From NCBI GenBank assembly GCA_937900875.1, contig CALCGD010000083.1:1-48822 (forward strand): DNA of 48,822 nt. The letters are read 5' to 3'. Source of the stretch: an uncultured Flavobacteriales bacterium. Its GTDB lineage: Bacteria; Bacteroidota; Bacteroidia; UBA10329. How positions within the stretch are numbered: position 1 is the stretch's first letter; the number at the start of each line of letters is the position of its first letter. A program made the translations under genes and the position numbers. The notes under the pieces were generated by a model. That model worked only from the letters and a program-made list of their open reading frames with translations, was not told the origin of the DNA and did no database searches. Positions 1 through 8,608 of this stretch are shown here, piece by piece.

Positions 1-835
1 AAGACTTTTGGAATTTTTCGAACAATTGGTCAATCGTCAACATTGGTTTTAAATCTAAAAACACTGTTGCTTTTTCATTGGCAATTAGCTCTTCCCTAAT
101 TTGCGGACTCAACGCATAAATGGCATTGCCTTCTAGTCCAAATTTGGTAATTACCAGTTCTCCTTTTTGACTTTTATCTAAACAGCTAACCTCAATATTT
201 TTGAGTGGGTTTCCTTCGTGTTTGCTGATGAATTTTTCAGGCCAATTAATCTCGTATGCACAGTTTGAAGACTGAAAAGGAACGACATCCAAACCTTTTT
301 CTTTGAACTGGTCGAGCCACGTGCCATCAGACCCTGTCACTTTCCAACTTCCTCCTCCTAAGGCAAAAACTGTATAGTCAGATTTGACGTCTGTTTTACC
401 GTTAAAAACGAGATTGTTGTCTGCATTCCAACCTGTCCAATTGTGTTCGTATTGAATAGTTACTCCCTGATCTAAGAGCACTTTGGTAATGGCATTTAGC
501 ACTTCAATTGGCTTGATGTCTTTATCAGGATAAACCCGTTTACTACTTCCAACAAATGTTGGAATACCTATATCATTCAGCCACTTTTGAACCGCTTCAT
601 TGTCAAAACCCAGCAATGCTCTCTGCAAGAAATCAGGAGGAGAATAACGCTCAGTAAGTTGAGCGATTGGCTCAGAATGAGTAAGGTTGAAGCCGCCCTT
701 TCCAGCGACAAGAAACTTTCTTCCTAGCGACTTATTCTTCTCATAAATCGTGACTGAGAATTTCTCATTGTCGATGAATGCTGCAAGCATAAGTGCCGCT
801 GGCCCACCGCCAACAATTGAAACTGATTTCTTCAT
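1..835 (-). CDS. BaiN/HI0933-like (TIGR03862-type) FAD flavoprotein, partial, runs off the left edge
   Basis: Reverse translation from ATG at 835: MKKSVSIVGGGPAALMLAAFIDNEKFSVTIYEKNKSLGRKFLVAGKGGFNLTHSE...; dinucleotide-binding GGGPAA and GRKFLVAGKGGFNLTHSE motifs; open to base 1, so absent from the ORF track. Confidence 0.85.
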   Translation of the reverse strand, partial: MKKSVSIVGGGPAALMLAAFIDNEKFSVTIYEKNKSLGRKFLVAGKGGFNLTHSEPIAQLTERYSPPDFLQRALLGFDNEAVQKWLNDIGIPTFVGSSKRVYPDKDIKPIEVLNAITKVLLDQGVTIQYEHNWTGWNADNNLVFNGKTDVKSDYTVFALGGGSWKVTGSDGTWLDQFKEKGLDVVPFQSSNCAYEINWPEKFISKHEGNPLKNIEVSCLDKSQKGELVITKFGLEGNAIYALSPQIREELIANEKATVFLDLKPMLTIDQLFEKFQKS

Positions 836-837
836 AG

Positions 838-3030
838 TTATAAAGTAAGTAAGCCGATTTCTTGGAGTGTTTCTAGCAATTCGGATTCCCAAAATGCTTC
901 AAAATCGTCTAGATGATTATCTGAAAATCCGCCTTCAAAATCTCTCAAAGACATTGAATTTTCACTCGTTGGAGTTAGCTTGTTCAGTATTTCCAAAAGC
1001 CACTGACCTGCCGCAATTGGGCATTCCAAATGGATGGTTTCTTGCCTGGTTTCAATGGTCAGAACTCCCTCTGAAATATCATACGAAACAGGTCCGCCCA
1101 ACCAAATTAATCGGGCCGTTTGTTTGAGTGCTCTTTCATCTGGCTCAGCCAAAAACCCCTCTATCAGGTCGGGTGGAAGAGAGGTTTCTGGCACTTCGTC
1201 CTCAAACCAATCCTGCAGTGGTAATTCAAATCCAATTCCGTGCATGAAGTTGAAAAGAGATTTCTTCAACCCTTCGCCAAATTGGTCGTGATTTGCACCA
1301 GTGGGGTCTTCATGCTGAAGGTCATTATTGGCAAAAGCTCCAATCGTTGAATTAACAGCTTTAACCTTGAATTTCTCGGGGTTCAATCCAACAGGACTAT
1401 GTGCCGTCATGGCAAATCGATGCCAGAAAGCAGATTGCATCACATTCATTTCAAACATTTGCCGAACCACTTCCAGCGAGTCGATGGTTTCTTGCGCTGT
1501 CTGTGTTGGAAACCCGTACATCAAATACGCATGCACCATTATTCCAGCACGGTTAAAGTTGTCGTTCACTTTCGCTACTTGCTCAACACTTACGCCTTTA
1601 GCAATAAGCTCCAATAGACGGTCTGAGGCGACTTCTAAACCGCCTGACACCGCAATACACCCCGAAGCAGCCAATAAGCGACACAGGTCATGATTAAAGC
1701 TTTTTTCAAAGCGGATGTTGGCCCACCAAGTAACCACCAATTTCCGTTTGAGAATTTCCAAAGCGATGGCTTTCATCAACGCTGGTGGAGCCGCTTCATC
1801 CACAAAATGGAACCCGCGCTCGCCCGTTTGGGCAATCAATTGTTCCATACGGTCAACGGTCAACGTGGCCGATGAACCTTCATAGTTTTTGATGTAATCG
1901 AGCGAGACATCGCAGAACGTGCATTTCCCCCAATAGCATCCATGTGCCATGGTCAGCTTGTTCCAACGGCCATCGCTCCAAAGGCGGTGCATGGGGTTGG
2001 TCAACTGAATAACCGACAAGTATTTCTTCAATGGCAAACCGGTGTAATCAGGCGTACCGACTTTCTCTTGTTTGATGTCTGGGTTTAGGCTTCCGTTGAG
2101 GTATTTCACTTCTCCATCCACAAGTGTGAATGTGCGTTTCAGGTTTTCCTTTTCAAGGTCGCCATTGAGATGCGCAAGCAGTTCCATCAAGGGTGCTTCG
2201 CCATCATCCAATGTGATGAAATCCACGAACTTGAAAACGCGAGGATCAGACAACGACCGCAACTCCGTATTCGGGAAACCACCGCCCATTGCAACCGTGA
2301 TGTTCGGATGGTTCTTCTTCAACCATTGTCCGCACTTTAAAGCCGCCAAAAGATTGCCGGGAAACGGTACCGAAAGACAAACTAGTGTCGGTTTTTCTGC
2401 TTCAATTTTGTCTATTAGAAGCGCCAGCATCATTTCAGTAATGAGGCTCGATTCTAAGTACAGTTCTTTGTACAACTCATCAAACGAATTGGCCGAAATT
2501 CCCAATCGTTCAGCATACCTACTAAAGCCAAAATGCGGGTCAACCAACTCAACAATAAAATCGCTGATGTCTTCTAAATAAAGCGTGGCCAAATGACGCG
2601 CCTTGTCTCGAATTCCCATAGAACCAAAGGCCCATTCCAAGTCTTCCATTTGCTCAAATTTGGAAGCTTCTGGCAGGAAATTCCGTTCGCAAATGAAGTG
2701 CGAAAGTGTGGGGTCGTCATCTTGCAGAAAGCCGATAACGGCATCTATCGTGCTGATGTAGCTTTCTCTCAGACTATAAATTCGAAAAGCGTTCTCCGAA
2801 GCTTCATCCAAGTTTTCGCTGGCCTGAGCGAATAACTGAGTCAAACCATTCTTCGAAAACAATCGGAGAATGGTTTCCAACCCAAGGTCCATCTGAGAAC
2901 ACGAAACGTTCTGTGTATTCAGAAAACCCTTCAAATAAGCCGTAGCCGGATAAGGCGTATTCAGCTGCGTAAATGGCGGATTGATTAAGAGAATTTTCTG
3001 GCTCACGTTTTCGAGTTGGAACGACTTCAA
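838..3030 (-). CDS. B12-binding-domain radical SAM protein
   Basis: 730 aa; N-terminal KILLINPPFTQLNTPYPATAYLKGFL (B12-binding type); radical SAM cluster motif HGCYWGKCTFCDVSLDY (CxxxCxxC type); stop is 2 nt from the flavoprotein start, so likely co-transcribed. Confidence 0.9.
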   Translation of the reverse strand: MKSFQLENVSQKILLINPPFTQLNTPYPATAYLKGFLNTQNVSCSQMDLGLETILRLFSKNGLTQLFAQASENLDEASENAFRIYSLRESYISTIDAVIGFLQDDDPTLSHFICERNFLPEASKFEQMEDLEWAFGSMGIRDKARHLATLYLEDISDFIVELVDPHFGFSRYAERLGISANSFDELYKELYLESSLITEMMLALLIDKIEAEKPTLVCLSVPFPGNLLAALKCGQWLKKNHPNITVAMGGGFPNTELRSLSDPRVFKFVDFITLDDGEAPLMELLAHLNGDLEKENLKRTFTLVDGEVKYLNGSLNPDIKQEKVGTPDYTGLPLKKYLSVIQLTNPMHRLWSDGRWNKLTMAHGCYWGKCTFCDVSLDYIKNYEGSSATLTVDRMEQLIAQTGERGFHFVDEAAPPALMKAIALEILKRKLVVTWWANIRFEKSFNHDLCRLLAASGCIAVSGGLEVASDRLLELIAKGVSVEQVAKVNDNFNRAGIMVHAYLMYGFPTQTAQETIDSLEVVRQMFEMNVMQSAFWHRFAMTAHSPVGLNPEKFKVKAVNSTIGAFANNDLQHEDPTGANHDQFGEGLKKSLFNFMHGIGFELPLQDWFEDEVPETSLPPDLIEGFLAEPDERALKQTARLIWLGGPVSYDISEGVLTIETRQETIHLECPIAAGQWLLEILNKLTPTSENSMSLRDFEGGFSDNHLDDFEAFWESELLETLQEIGLLTL

Positions 3031-3062
3031 AGTAATGTTTTAGTTCTTGCTTATTCGTTTTC

Positions 3063-3144
3063 AACTCACCCATCCTGACCCTGTCGGGATTTCCCCTCTC
3101 TTGCAAGAGAGGGGTGTCCGAATGAAATGAGGGCGGGGTGAGTT
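3063..3144. repeat. Nested inverted-repeat intergenic element (REP/MITE-like candidate)
   Basis: Perfect 22-nt palindrome CCCCTCTCTTGCAAGAGAGGGG (3093-3114) nested within outer arms AACTCACCC (3063-3071) and GGGTGAGTT (3136-3144). Confidence 0.6.
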
Positions 3145-3148
3145 TTTG

Positions 3149-4321
3149 TTAAAACCCCTTCAAATCCAAGTTTTCAGCATCAACCATGTCCACCACCTGT
3201 TTCATTTTCTTCTGAATAACCTTGAAGTGATGTGCGCTCTCCTCCGTCACAAATGTGATGGCTTCTCCAGGATTTTCCGCCCTACCCGTTCTTCCAATTC
3301 GATGCACAAAATCCTTTGGCGAACGCGGTAATTCGTAGTTGATTACATACGGCAGAAACTCAATATCAATCCCTCGCGAAAGCAGATCTGTAGCTACCAA
3401 AACCGTTATCTCTCCTTGCTTGAAAAAGTGCAACGTCTCGGTTCTGCTTCCCTGACTTTTCTTACTGTGAATGGCCCTTGCCGAAATGCCGTTTTTCTGA
3501 AGTTTATCCGCCACCAAATCAGCCTGATAGACCGAAGAAGTAAACACCAAAACCTGCTTCATTTCCTTCTGCTTTATCAAGTATCGGAGCAACGGCCCCT
3601 TCTTTTCGTCCTTCACGAAATACCCAACCTGATTAATGAGATCAGCGCGCTCAACTTCAGGTGCAATGCTTATGACCACAGGATCTGTCAATAAAACCTG
3701 CTCCATGCTCTTCACATCGGGGCTGAGCGTTGCGGAAAACAACAGGTTCTGACGTTTGCGCGGCAAAAGCGCAAAAATCCGATCCATTTCTGCCTTAAAA
3801 CCAAGGTTCAGCAACTTGTCTGCCTCATCCAGAATAAGTGTGCTTACCGAAGAAAAATGAAGGGCATTTGACTCCGATAATTCCAATAATCGACCGGGAG
3901 TTGCAACCAGCACATTCACGTTTTGCATCGATTTCATCTGCGGATTAATCGACACACCGCCAAACACCGCCATCGACTTGAAAGGGAACGGAACATCAGC
4001 GCCAAATGAGCTAAAAACAGCCTCCACCTGAACCGCCAATTCTCGAGTTGGCACCATCACCAAAACGTTGATGTGTCTATTCTTGATTGCCGTTTGCTTC
4101 TCCAAATTCATCAAAACAGGCAGCACATAACTCGCTGTTTTACCCGAACCCGTTTGGGCAAGCCCAAGTACATCCTTTCCGTCTAATATGGCTGGGATTG
4201 CCTGCTCCTGAATTGGATACGGCTTCTTAAACCCCCGTTTTTCAAGACTGTTTAACAGGTGAGAAGACAACTTCAGTGAAGCAAAAGACATACGGAAATA
4301 TGGATTTATTGAAGCCGCCAA
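3149..4321 (-). CDS. DEAD/DEAH-box RNA helicase (RhlE-like)
   Basis: Motifs AQTGSGKT, PTRELA, DEAD, SAT, HRIGRTGR; start may be the internal Met at about 4291 (MSFASLKLSSHLLNSLEKRGF, a Q-motif region). Confidence 0.93.
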   Translation of the reverse strand: MAASINPYFRMSFASLKLSSHLLNSLEKRGFKKPYPIQEQAIPAILDGKDVLGLAQTGSGKTASYVLPVLMNLEKQTAIKNRHINVLVMVPTRELAVQVEAVFSSFGADVPFPFKSMAVFGGVSINPQMKSMQNVNVLVATPGRLLELSESNALHFSSVSTLILDEADKLLNLGFKAEMDRIFALLPRKRQNLLFSATLSPDVKSMEQVLLTDPVVISIAPEVERADLINQVGYFVKDEKKGPLLRYLIKQKEMKQVLVFTSSVYQADLVADKLQKNGISARAIHSKKSQGSRTETLHFFKQGEITVLVATDLLSRGIDIEFLPYVINYELPRSPKDFVHRIGRTGRAENPGEAITFVTEESAHHFKVIQKKMKQVVDMVDAENLDLKGF

Positions 4322-4387
4322 GATAAGCAGGTCAAATACACTAGGCTACTTATGTGGTTGTAGTTCATCAACACGTAGTTTTGACCC

Positions 4388-5422
4388 ATGATTCAACCAC
4401 TCCAAGGCTACCGAATTCTCGATTTCACGAAGTTGCTTCCTGGTCCATTGGCAACACTTTGGATGGCACAGCAAGGCGCGGAGGTTATCAAAGTAGAAAG
4501 TCCAACATCTCCCGATCCTGTGCGGTTCTATCCACCCATGAAGGATGGTGTTTCGGTGTTTTACAACACATTGAATGCTGGCAAGAAAAGTCTCTCAATC
4601 GACTACCGTTCGGAAGAAGGAAAAGAAGCCATTCTGAAGCTGGTTGAAACCGCAGATGTGGTCATCGAACAGTTCCGCCCGGGCGTGATGAACGCTTTCG
4701 GCTTAGGTTATGAAACACTCAAAAAACGCAACCCGAAAATCATTCTTGTTTCCATAACGGGCTACGGACAAACAGGCGATATGGCCTCAAATCCTGGTCA
4801 CGATATCAACTACCTGAGTTATTCGGGAATGCTAGATGCACAACGAGATAGCAACGGAAACCCGATTATCTCTGCCGCTCAGTTGGCCGATGTTGCTGGT
4901 GGTTCTATGATGGCGTTGAACGCAACCGCTTCGGCTTTGCTTCATCGCGAAAGAAAAGGCGAAGGCCAGCATGTTGATGTTTCGATGACACACAACGTTT
5001 CTGTTTTGCAATCCATGCGCATTGCCGAGGAGCTGAATACGGGAACAAGCAACGGCTATTTATCAGGCAGATTGGCCTCCTACAATATCTACAAATGCGC
5101 TGATGGACGGCATGTTGCTTTGGGTGCTCTCGAACCCAAATTCTGGCAAAAGTTCTGTAACCTGATGGGACATCCCGAATGGGGAGGAAGGTTGATGGAA
5201 GTAGAACTGATTGCAGAAGTTCAAGAGATTTTCTCTTCACAATCCATGAAATATTGGACGGATAAACTCGAGAATGAAGGGGTTTGTCTTTCGCCCGTTT
5301 TGACTGTTCAAGAGTCGGCTAAACATTCACTTTTTAAGGCTGGCCTACCATCTCCTTTTGGATCAAGAGATCTCGGAACTGCACCAACGTTGGGAGCGGA
5401 TAATGATGAATTAGCCCCCTAA
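4388..5422 (+). CDS. CaiB/BaiF family CoA-transferase
   Basis: LQGYRILDFTKLLPGPLATLWMAQQGAEVIKVESP, DVVIEQFRPGVMNAFGLGYETLKKRNPKIILVSITGYGQTG; 344 aa, C-terminus possibly altered by the adjacent repeat. Confidence 0.9.
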   Translation: MIQPLQGYRILDFTKLLPGPLATLWMAQQGAEVIKVESPTSPDPVRFYPPMKDGVSVFYNTLNAGKKSLSIDYRSEEGKEAILKLVETADVVIEQFRPGVMNAFGLGYETLKKRNPKIILVSITGYGQTGDMASNPGHDINYLSYSGMLDAQRDSNGNPIISAAQLADVAGGSMMALNATASALLHRERKGEGQHVDVSMTHNVSVLQSMRIAEELNTGTSNGYLSGRLASYNIYKCADGRHVALGALEPKFWQKFCNLMGHPEWGGRLMEVELIAEVQEIFSSQSMKYWTDKLENEGVCLSPVLTVQESAKHSLFKAGLPSPFGSRDLGTAPTLGADNDELAP

Positions 5423-5468
5423 ATCCCCGAAGGGGGACTTTGCGCCCTCCGCGAAACCTTTGCGGTTA
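5411..5468. repeat. Intergenic hairpin repeat-like element between convergent genes
   Basis: TTAGCCCCCTAAATCCCCGAAGGGGGACTTTGCGCCCTCCGCGAAACCTTTGCGGTTAA; contains hairpin TCCCCGAAGGGGGA; resembles common Bacteroidetes intergenic repeats (recollection, not searched). Confidence 0.45.
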
Positions 5469-6809
5469 ACTTCCACACGGAGCAAACGTTATCAGCTGCA
5501 AATAGATTTTCGTTTCGCCTAATTGTCCCATCAACCAATCACGTTTTTGGTGATTGATAGGCGAAGTATAATTGGCAATGAGAAAACGATGTTTGTCTAA
5601 TCGAATAATGGAAGGGAAAGCCGTATCGCCCGCTCCGGGTAAATCCATTACCCATTCTACTTTGCGTGTTTCCTTGTTGATTTTGAAAAGTGCGGTTGTC
5701 TTTGGCGAAAGCGAATAGCCGACCCAATTCCATTTTCGTTGAGTGGACATTTTCTTGGTTCGTGTCACTTTTCCGAATGGCTTTTTACCTAATTGTCTTC
5801 TGCCAATCAGGTACAAATCATCGCCATGGCGGAACATTTTTGGCGACATGAAACATCTCACATCAGCGGTGTCAGGAAATTCCCAATTTCCAAGGTCTCC
5901 AGCTTTGGCAAATGCCACATGCGAACCAAATCCAGTTTTGTCTCCATCTTCCAATCGGGTAACTGCCCAGAGGTTTCCTTCTCTGTCAAATTCCCAAGCA
6001 GTTTCTGAAACGCCACCGAAGTAAACAGCACCTGTGTCATTTACACTTTTCCAATTCACGCCATCCTTCGTCTCCTTGAAGTACAGGCGAACTTCTGACG
6101 GGCCTTTCAATTCATAATGCGAACCTATGTAGCTTGTCATGAATGTTGAGCCGTTTCGGTTCTTGATGCTCCAATGCACTTCTCCCAATGTCAAAACCTT
6201 TTCAGGTTCAGTCCAAGTGCCATTTCCTTCCGAAGTGAAATGGTCAATAAATTCAGGTTCAAAAGCTGTCATTTTCGTTCCTGCTCCAAAAGTGTAGAAG
6301 TGTAGTTTTCCATCAATGGGAATTAGAAATGGTTCTCGAAAGTCTTGACCATTGAATATTTCCTTCTCCTTTCGCCATTCCTTGCCATCTGCAGAACTGA
6401 TTACGTAAATCCCCGTTTTCTTAGATGCAAAATGTGTTGGGCCTGTTCTAAAAGCCAAGTACAAGCGATGGTTGAAAATAGTGATTGAAACGTTGTTGTT
6501 AGATTTCTGTGGGTCAACGCCTTCGGGTAATTCCGTAGAAGGAATTAACCAATATGGATTACTCAACTGTGGACAATAGTCTTTGTTGAAATCGAAGCCT
6601 TCATCGTGAAATGAAGGGTCGTCTAGCGCAACTTCCAGCTTAGGTAAAAACTCTTTTAAAGCTGTTTGAACTTCTGATGGATATTCCGTTTCCATCGGCC
6701 ATTTTGGAGTGGTGCAACCAAATATGAAAACCAAGAAAATGTAGATGTAAAATGAATGGGATTTCATCGCAAGATTAAGATGCTTTGCTAAAATAAGACA
6801 AACAGACAT
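5466..6809 (-). CDS. Putative lipoprotein with beta-propeller/sialidase-like (glycosidase-like) fold
   Basis: Likely start at 6767 (MKSHSFYIYIFLVFIFGCTTPKWP lipobox); repeated W/G-rich segments such as GIYVISSADGKEWRKEKEIFNGQDFREPF. Confidence 0.6.
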   Translation of the reverse strand: MSVCLILAKHLNLAMKSHSFYIYIFLVFIFGCTTPKWPMETEYPSEVQTALKEFLPKLEVALDDPSFHDEGFDFNKDYCPQLSNPYWLIPSTELPEGVDPQKSNNNVSITIFNHRLYLAFRTGPTHFASKKTGIYVISSADGKEWRKEKEIFNGQDFREPFLIPIDGKLHFYTFGAGTKMTAFEPEFIDHFTSEGNGTWTEPEKVLTLGEVHWSIKNRNGSTFMTSYIGSHYELKGPSEVRLYFKETKDGVNWKSVNDTGAVYFGGVSETAWEFDREGNLWAVTRLEDGDKTGFGSHVAFAKAGDLGNWEFPDTADVRCFMSPKMFRHGDDLYLIGRRQLGKKPFGKVTRTKKMSTQRKWNWVGYSLSPKTTALFKINKETRKVEWVMDLPGAGDTAFPSIIRLDKHRFLIANYTSPINHQKRDWLMGQLGETKIYLQLITFAPCGS

Positions 6810-6829
6810 CGCGTGGCTAACTTGCGCTC

Positions 6830-7258
6830 ATGGATTGGCTCGAATACGGCTATTGGGGATTATTTTTCGCGGCATTTTTGTCGGGCACGGTTGTGCCGTT
6901 TTCTTCTGAGGTCGTTTTGGCCGCTGGACTTTACTCAGGGATGGACCCTTTGACATCGCTTATTGTAGCCACCATTGGCAATTGGATAGGCGGATACACC
7001 ACGTTTTGGATTGGCCACTTAGGAAAGCTCGATTGGATTGAAAAGTACTTCCGAGTTAAGCACGAAAAATTGTTGGAGTGGGAGGGAACAGTCAACAAGT
7101 ACGGTGCGTACTTCGCTATTCTTGGTTGGCTACCTATTCTCGGAAATGTGATTTTACTTGCACTTGGTTTTTTCCACGCTAGACCTATTCCTTCTGCATG
7201 GTGGATGTTTGTTGGAAAAACCGCCCGATATGCAGCTATTATTTGGCTGATGAACTAA
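6830..7258 (+). CDS. Small DedA/SNARE-associated-like (VTT) membrane protein
   Basis: 142 aa; YGYWGLFFAAFLSGTVVPFSSEVVLAAGLYSGMDPLTSLIVATIGNWIGGYTTFWIGHLGK. Confidence 0.85.
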   Translation: MDWLEYGYWGLFFAAFLSGTVVPFSSEVVLAAGLYSGMDPLTSLIVATIGNWIGGYTTFWIGHLGKLDWIEKYFRVKHEKLLEWEGTVNKYGAYFAILGWLPILGNVILLALGFFHARPIPSAWWMFVGKTARYAAIIWLMN

Positions 7259-8091
7259 TTAGTCAACCATTTTAAAACCTCTTTTTTAACCAGTTCAGTT
7301 TCTGACCAAGGTAGAAGGTGGTCTCCATTTTTGATGGAGATTATTTGTAGGAACTCACTAGGAATAACCGTCTTGGAAAACTTGATATTCTCGTAAGGGA
7401 CAAGGCCGTCTTTTGTTCCGTGTAAGTGAATAAAAGGAACGGATACATGCTCCCATTTCGGAAGTAGAATATTCAACTGCTCCACGTGGGCATTTTTCTC
7501 GTCTGTAGCCACCATAAACAGATCGGGAGCCATCCACTTTGTCGCCTTCCACTTGGTTAATTTGGCGATACCCAATATCTTCTCGTTTTCTGGGTCTAAA
7601 GCAGGCGCAAGTAAAAGCGCTGCTTTAACTTTTTCAGGGTTATCAATGGCGAAGTTTGAAACAATTGGCCCTCCATATGAATGCCCAACTACAATTAACC
7701 AAGGGTATTGATAATGGGATAAGATTTTTACCAGTGCATCGCTTTGTTTCTGAATGGAAACTACAGATTCTCCTTGGTCATAAGGGCTGTAACCTAATCG
7801 ATCTACCGAAATCAAACGGGCTTGATTTAGCAGCGATGTATCGGCTAAAAAGTCATAAAAATTATTGGCTGAGCCAGGTGCTCCGTGTACGAAAAGTACA
7901 ATAGGAAGCGTGTCTTTATTAAGCGTTGAAACTTCAACCCAACGCAAAGGATGGTCGTAAATGCTATCGAGTTGGATGTTGCATTCTAATCCTCGCTTTT
8001 TGAAATACCTAAGTGTAGAATTGTCCGTTGCAATCATGGGAGAGCAACCGTACATGGTGGCTAGCAATAAAGCCAGCCAAAGCCTAATCAT
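7255..8091 (-). CDS. Alpha/beta hydrolase, putative lipoprotein
   Basis: LLLATMYGCSP lipobox; VLFVHGAPGSANNFYDFLAD and VVGHSYGGP nucleophile elbow; HGTKDGLVPYEN; GDHLLPW. Confidence 0.9.
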   Translation of the reverse strand: MIRLWLALLLATMYGCSPMIATDNSTLRYFKKRGLECNIQLDSIYDHPLRWVEVSTLNKDTLPIVLFVHGAPGSANNFYDFLADTSLLNQARLISVDRLGYSPYDQGESVVSIQKQSDALVKILSHYQYPWLIVVGHSYGGPIVSNFAIDNPEKVKAALLLAPALDPENEKILGIAKLTKWKATKWMAPDLFMVATDEKNAHVEQLNILLPKWEHVSVPFIHLHGTKDGLVPYENIKFSKTVIPSEFLQIISIKNGDHLLPWSETELVKKEVLKWLTN

Positions 8092-8608
8092 ACTTCACCC
8101 AAAAGGCAGAAGTATAACCACGCAAATCTCCACCTTGGGATGAATAGACAGGAATTCTTGGAGCTAGGCCTAAAATTTTACGGTCCAAAATGGAACCATC
8201 GGCATTGTAAGTCCATTGCTCACTGAAAGTAAGTCCGTAGAAATTTTGGCTGTAATCGCGTTCAAGTATATCAATTGATTTATCGCCTGTTTCAGGTTCC
8301 TCGAACCAAATTGTATCCGTGAATTGGAGGATTGATTTCACTTGTTCAGCGGTCAATACCTCATCCGAAAAACGGTCATATGCCTTCAGTTTTCCTGCAA
8401 GCACATCTCCAATAAGCTGCTCGGCAATGGGAGCAACATCCGAAAAATCTTCATCGTTTAAATCCTGATGAAAAACGGAGTTTAAATCAACCGCATATTC
8501 CATGGTCTTTGTCCATGTTTGGGTTGAAATTGCTTCGGTTGGAGCCTCTGTTGGCTGCTGGTCGCAGGCCACAAAACCAATCAATAAAAGCGGGATTAAC
8601 TTTTTCAT
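8084..8608 (-). CDS. Hypothetical lipoprotein
   Basis: MKKLIPLLLIGFVACDQQPTEAP lipobox; overlaps both neighbours by 4-8 nt (operon-like). Confidence 0.7.
   Translation of the reverse strand: MKKLIPLLLIGFVACDQQPTEAPTEAISTQTWTKTMEYAVDLNSVFHQDLNDEDFSDVAPIAEQLIGDVLAGKLKAYDRFSDEVLTAEQVKSILQFTDTIWFEEPETGDKSIDILERDYSQNFYGLTFSEQWTYNADGSILDRKILGLAPRIPVYSSQGGDLRGYTSAFWVKYD

Noticed and set aside
2804-3106. 100-aa minus ORF upstream of the radical SAM gene
   Set aside because: Different frame overlapping the radical SAM N-terminus and running into the palindromic element; spurious
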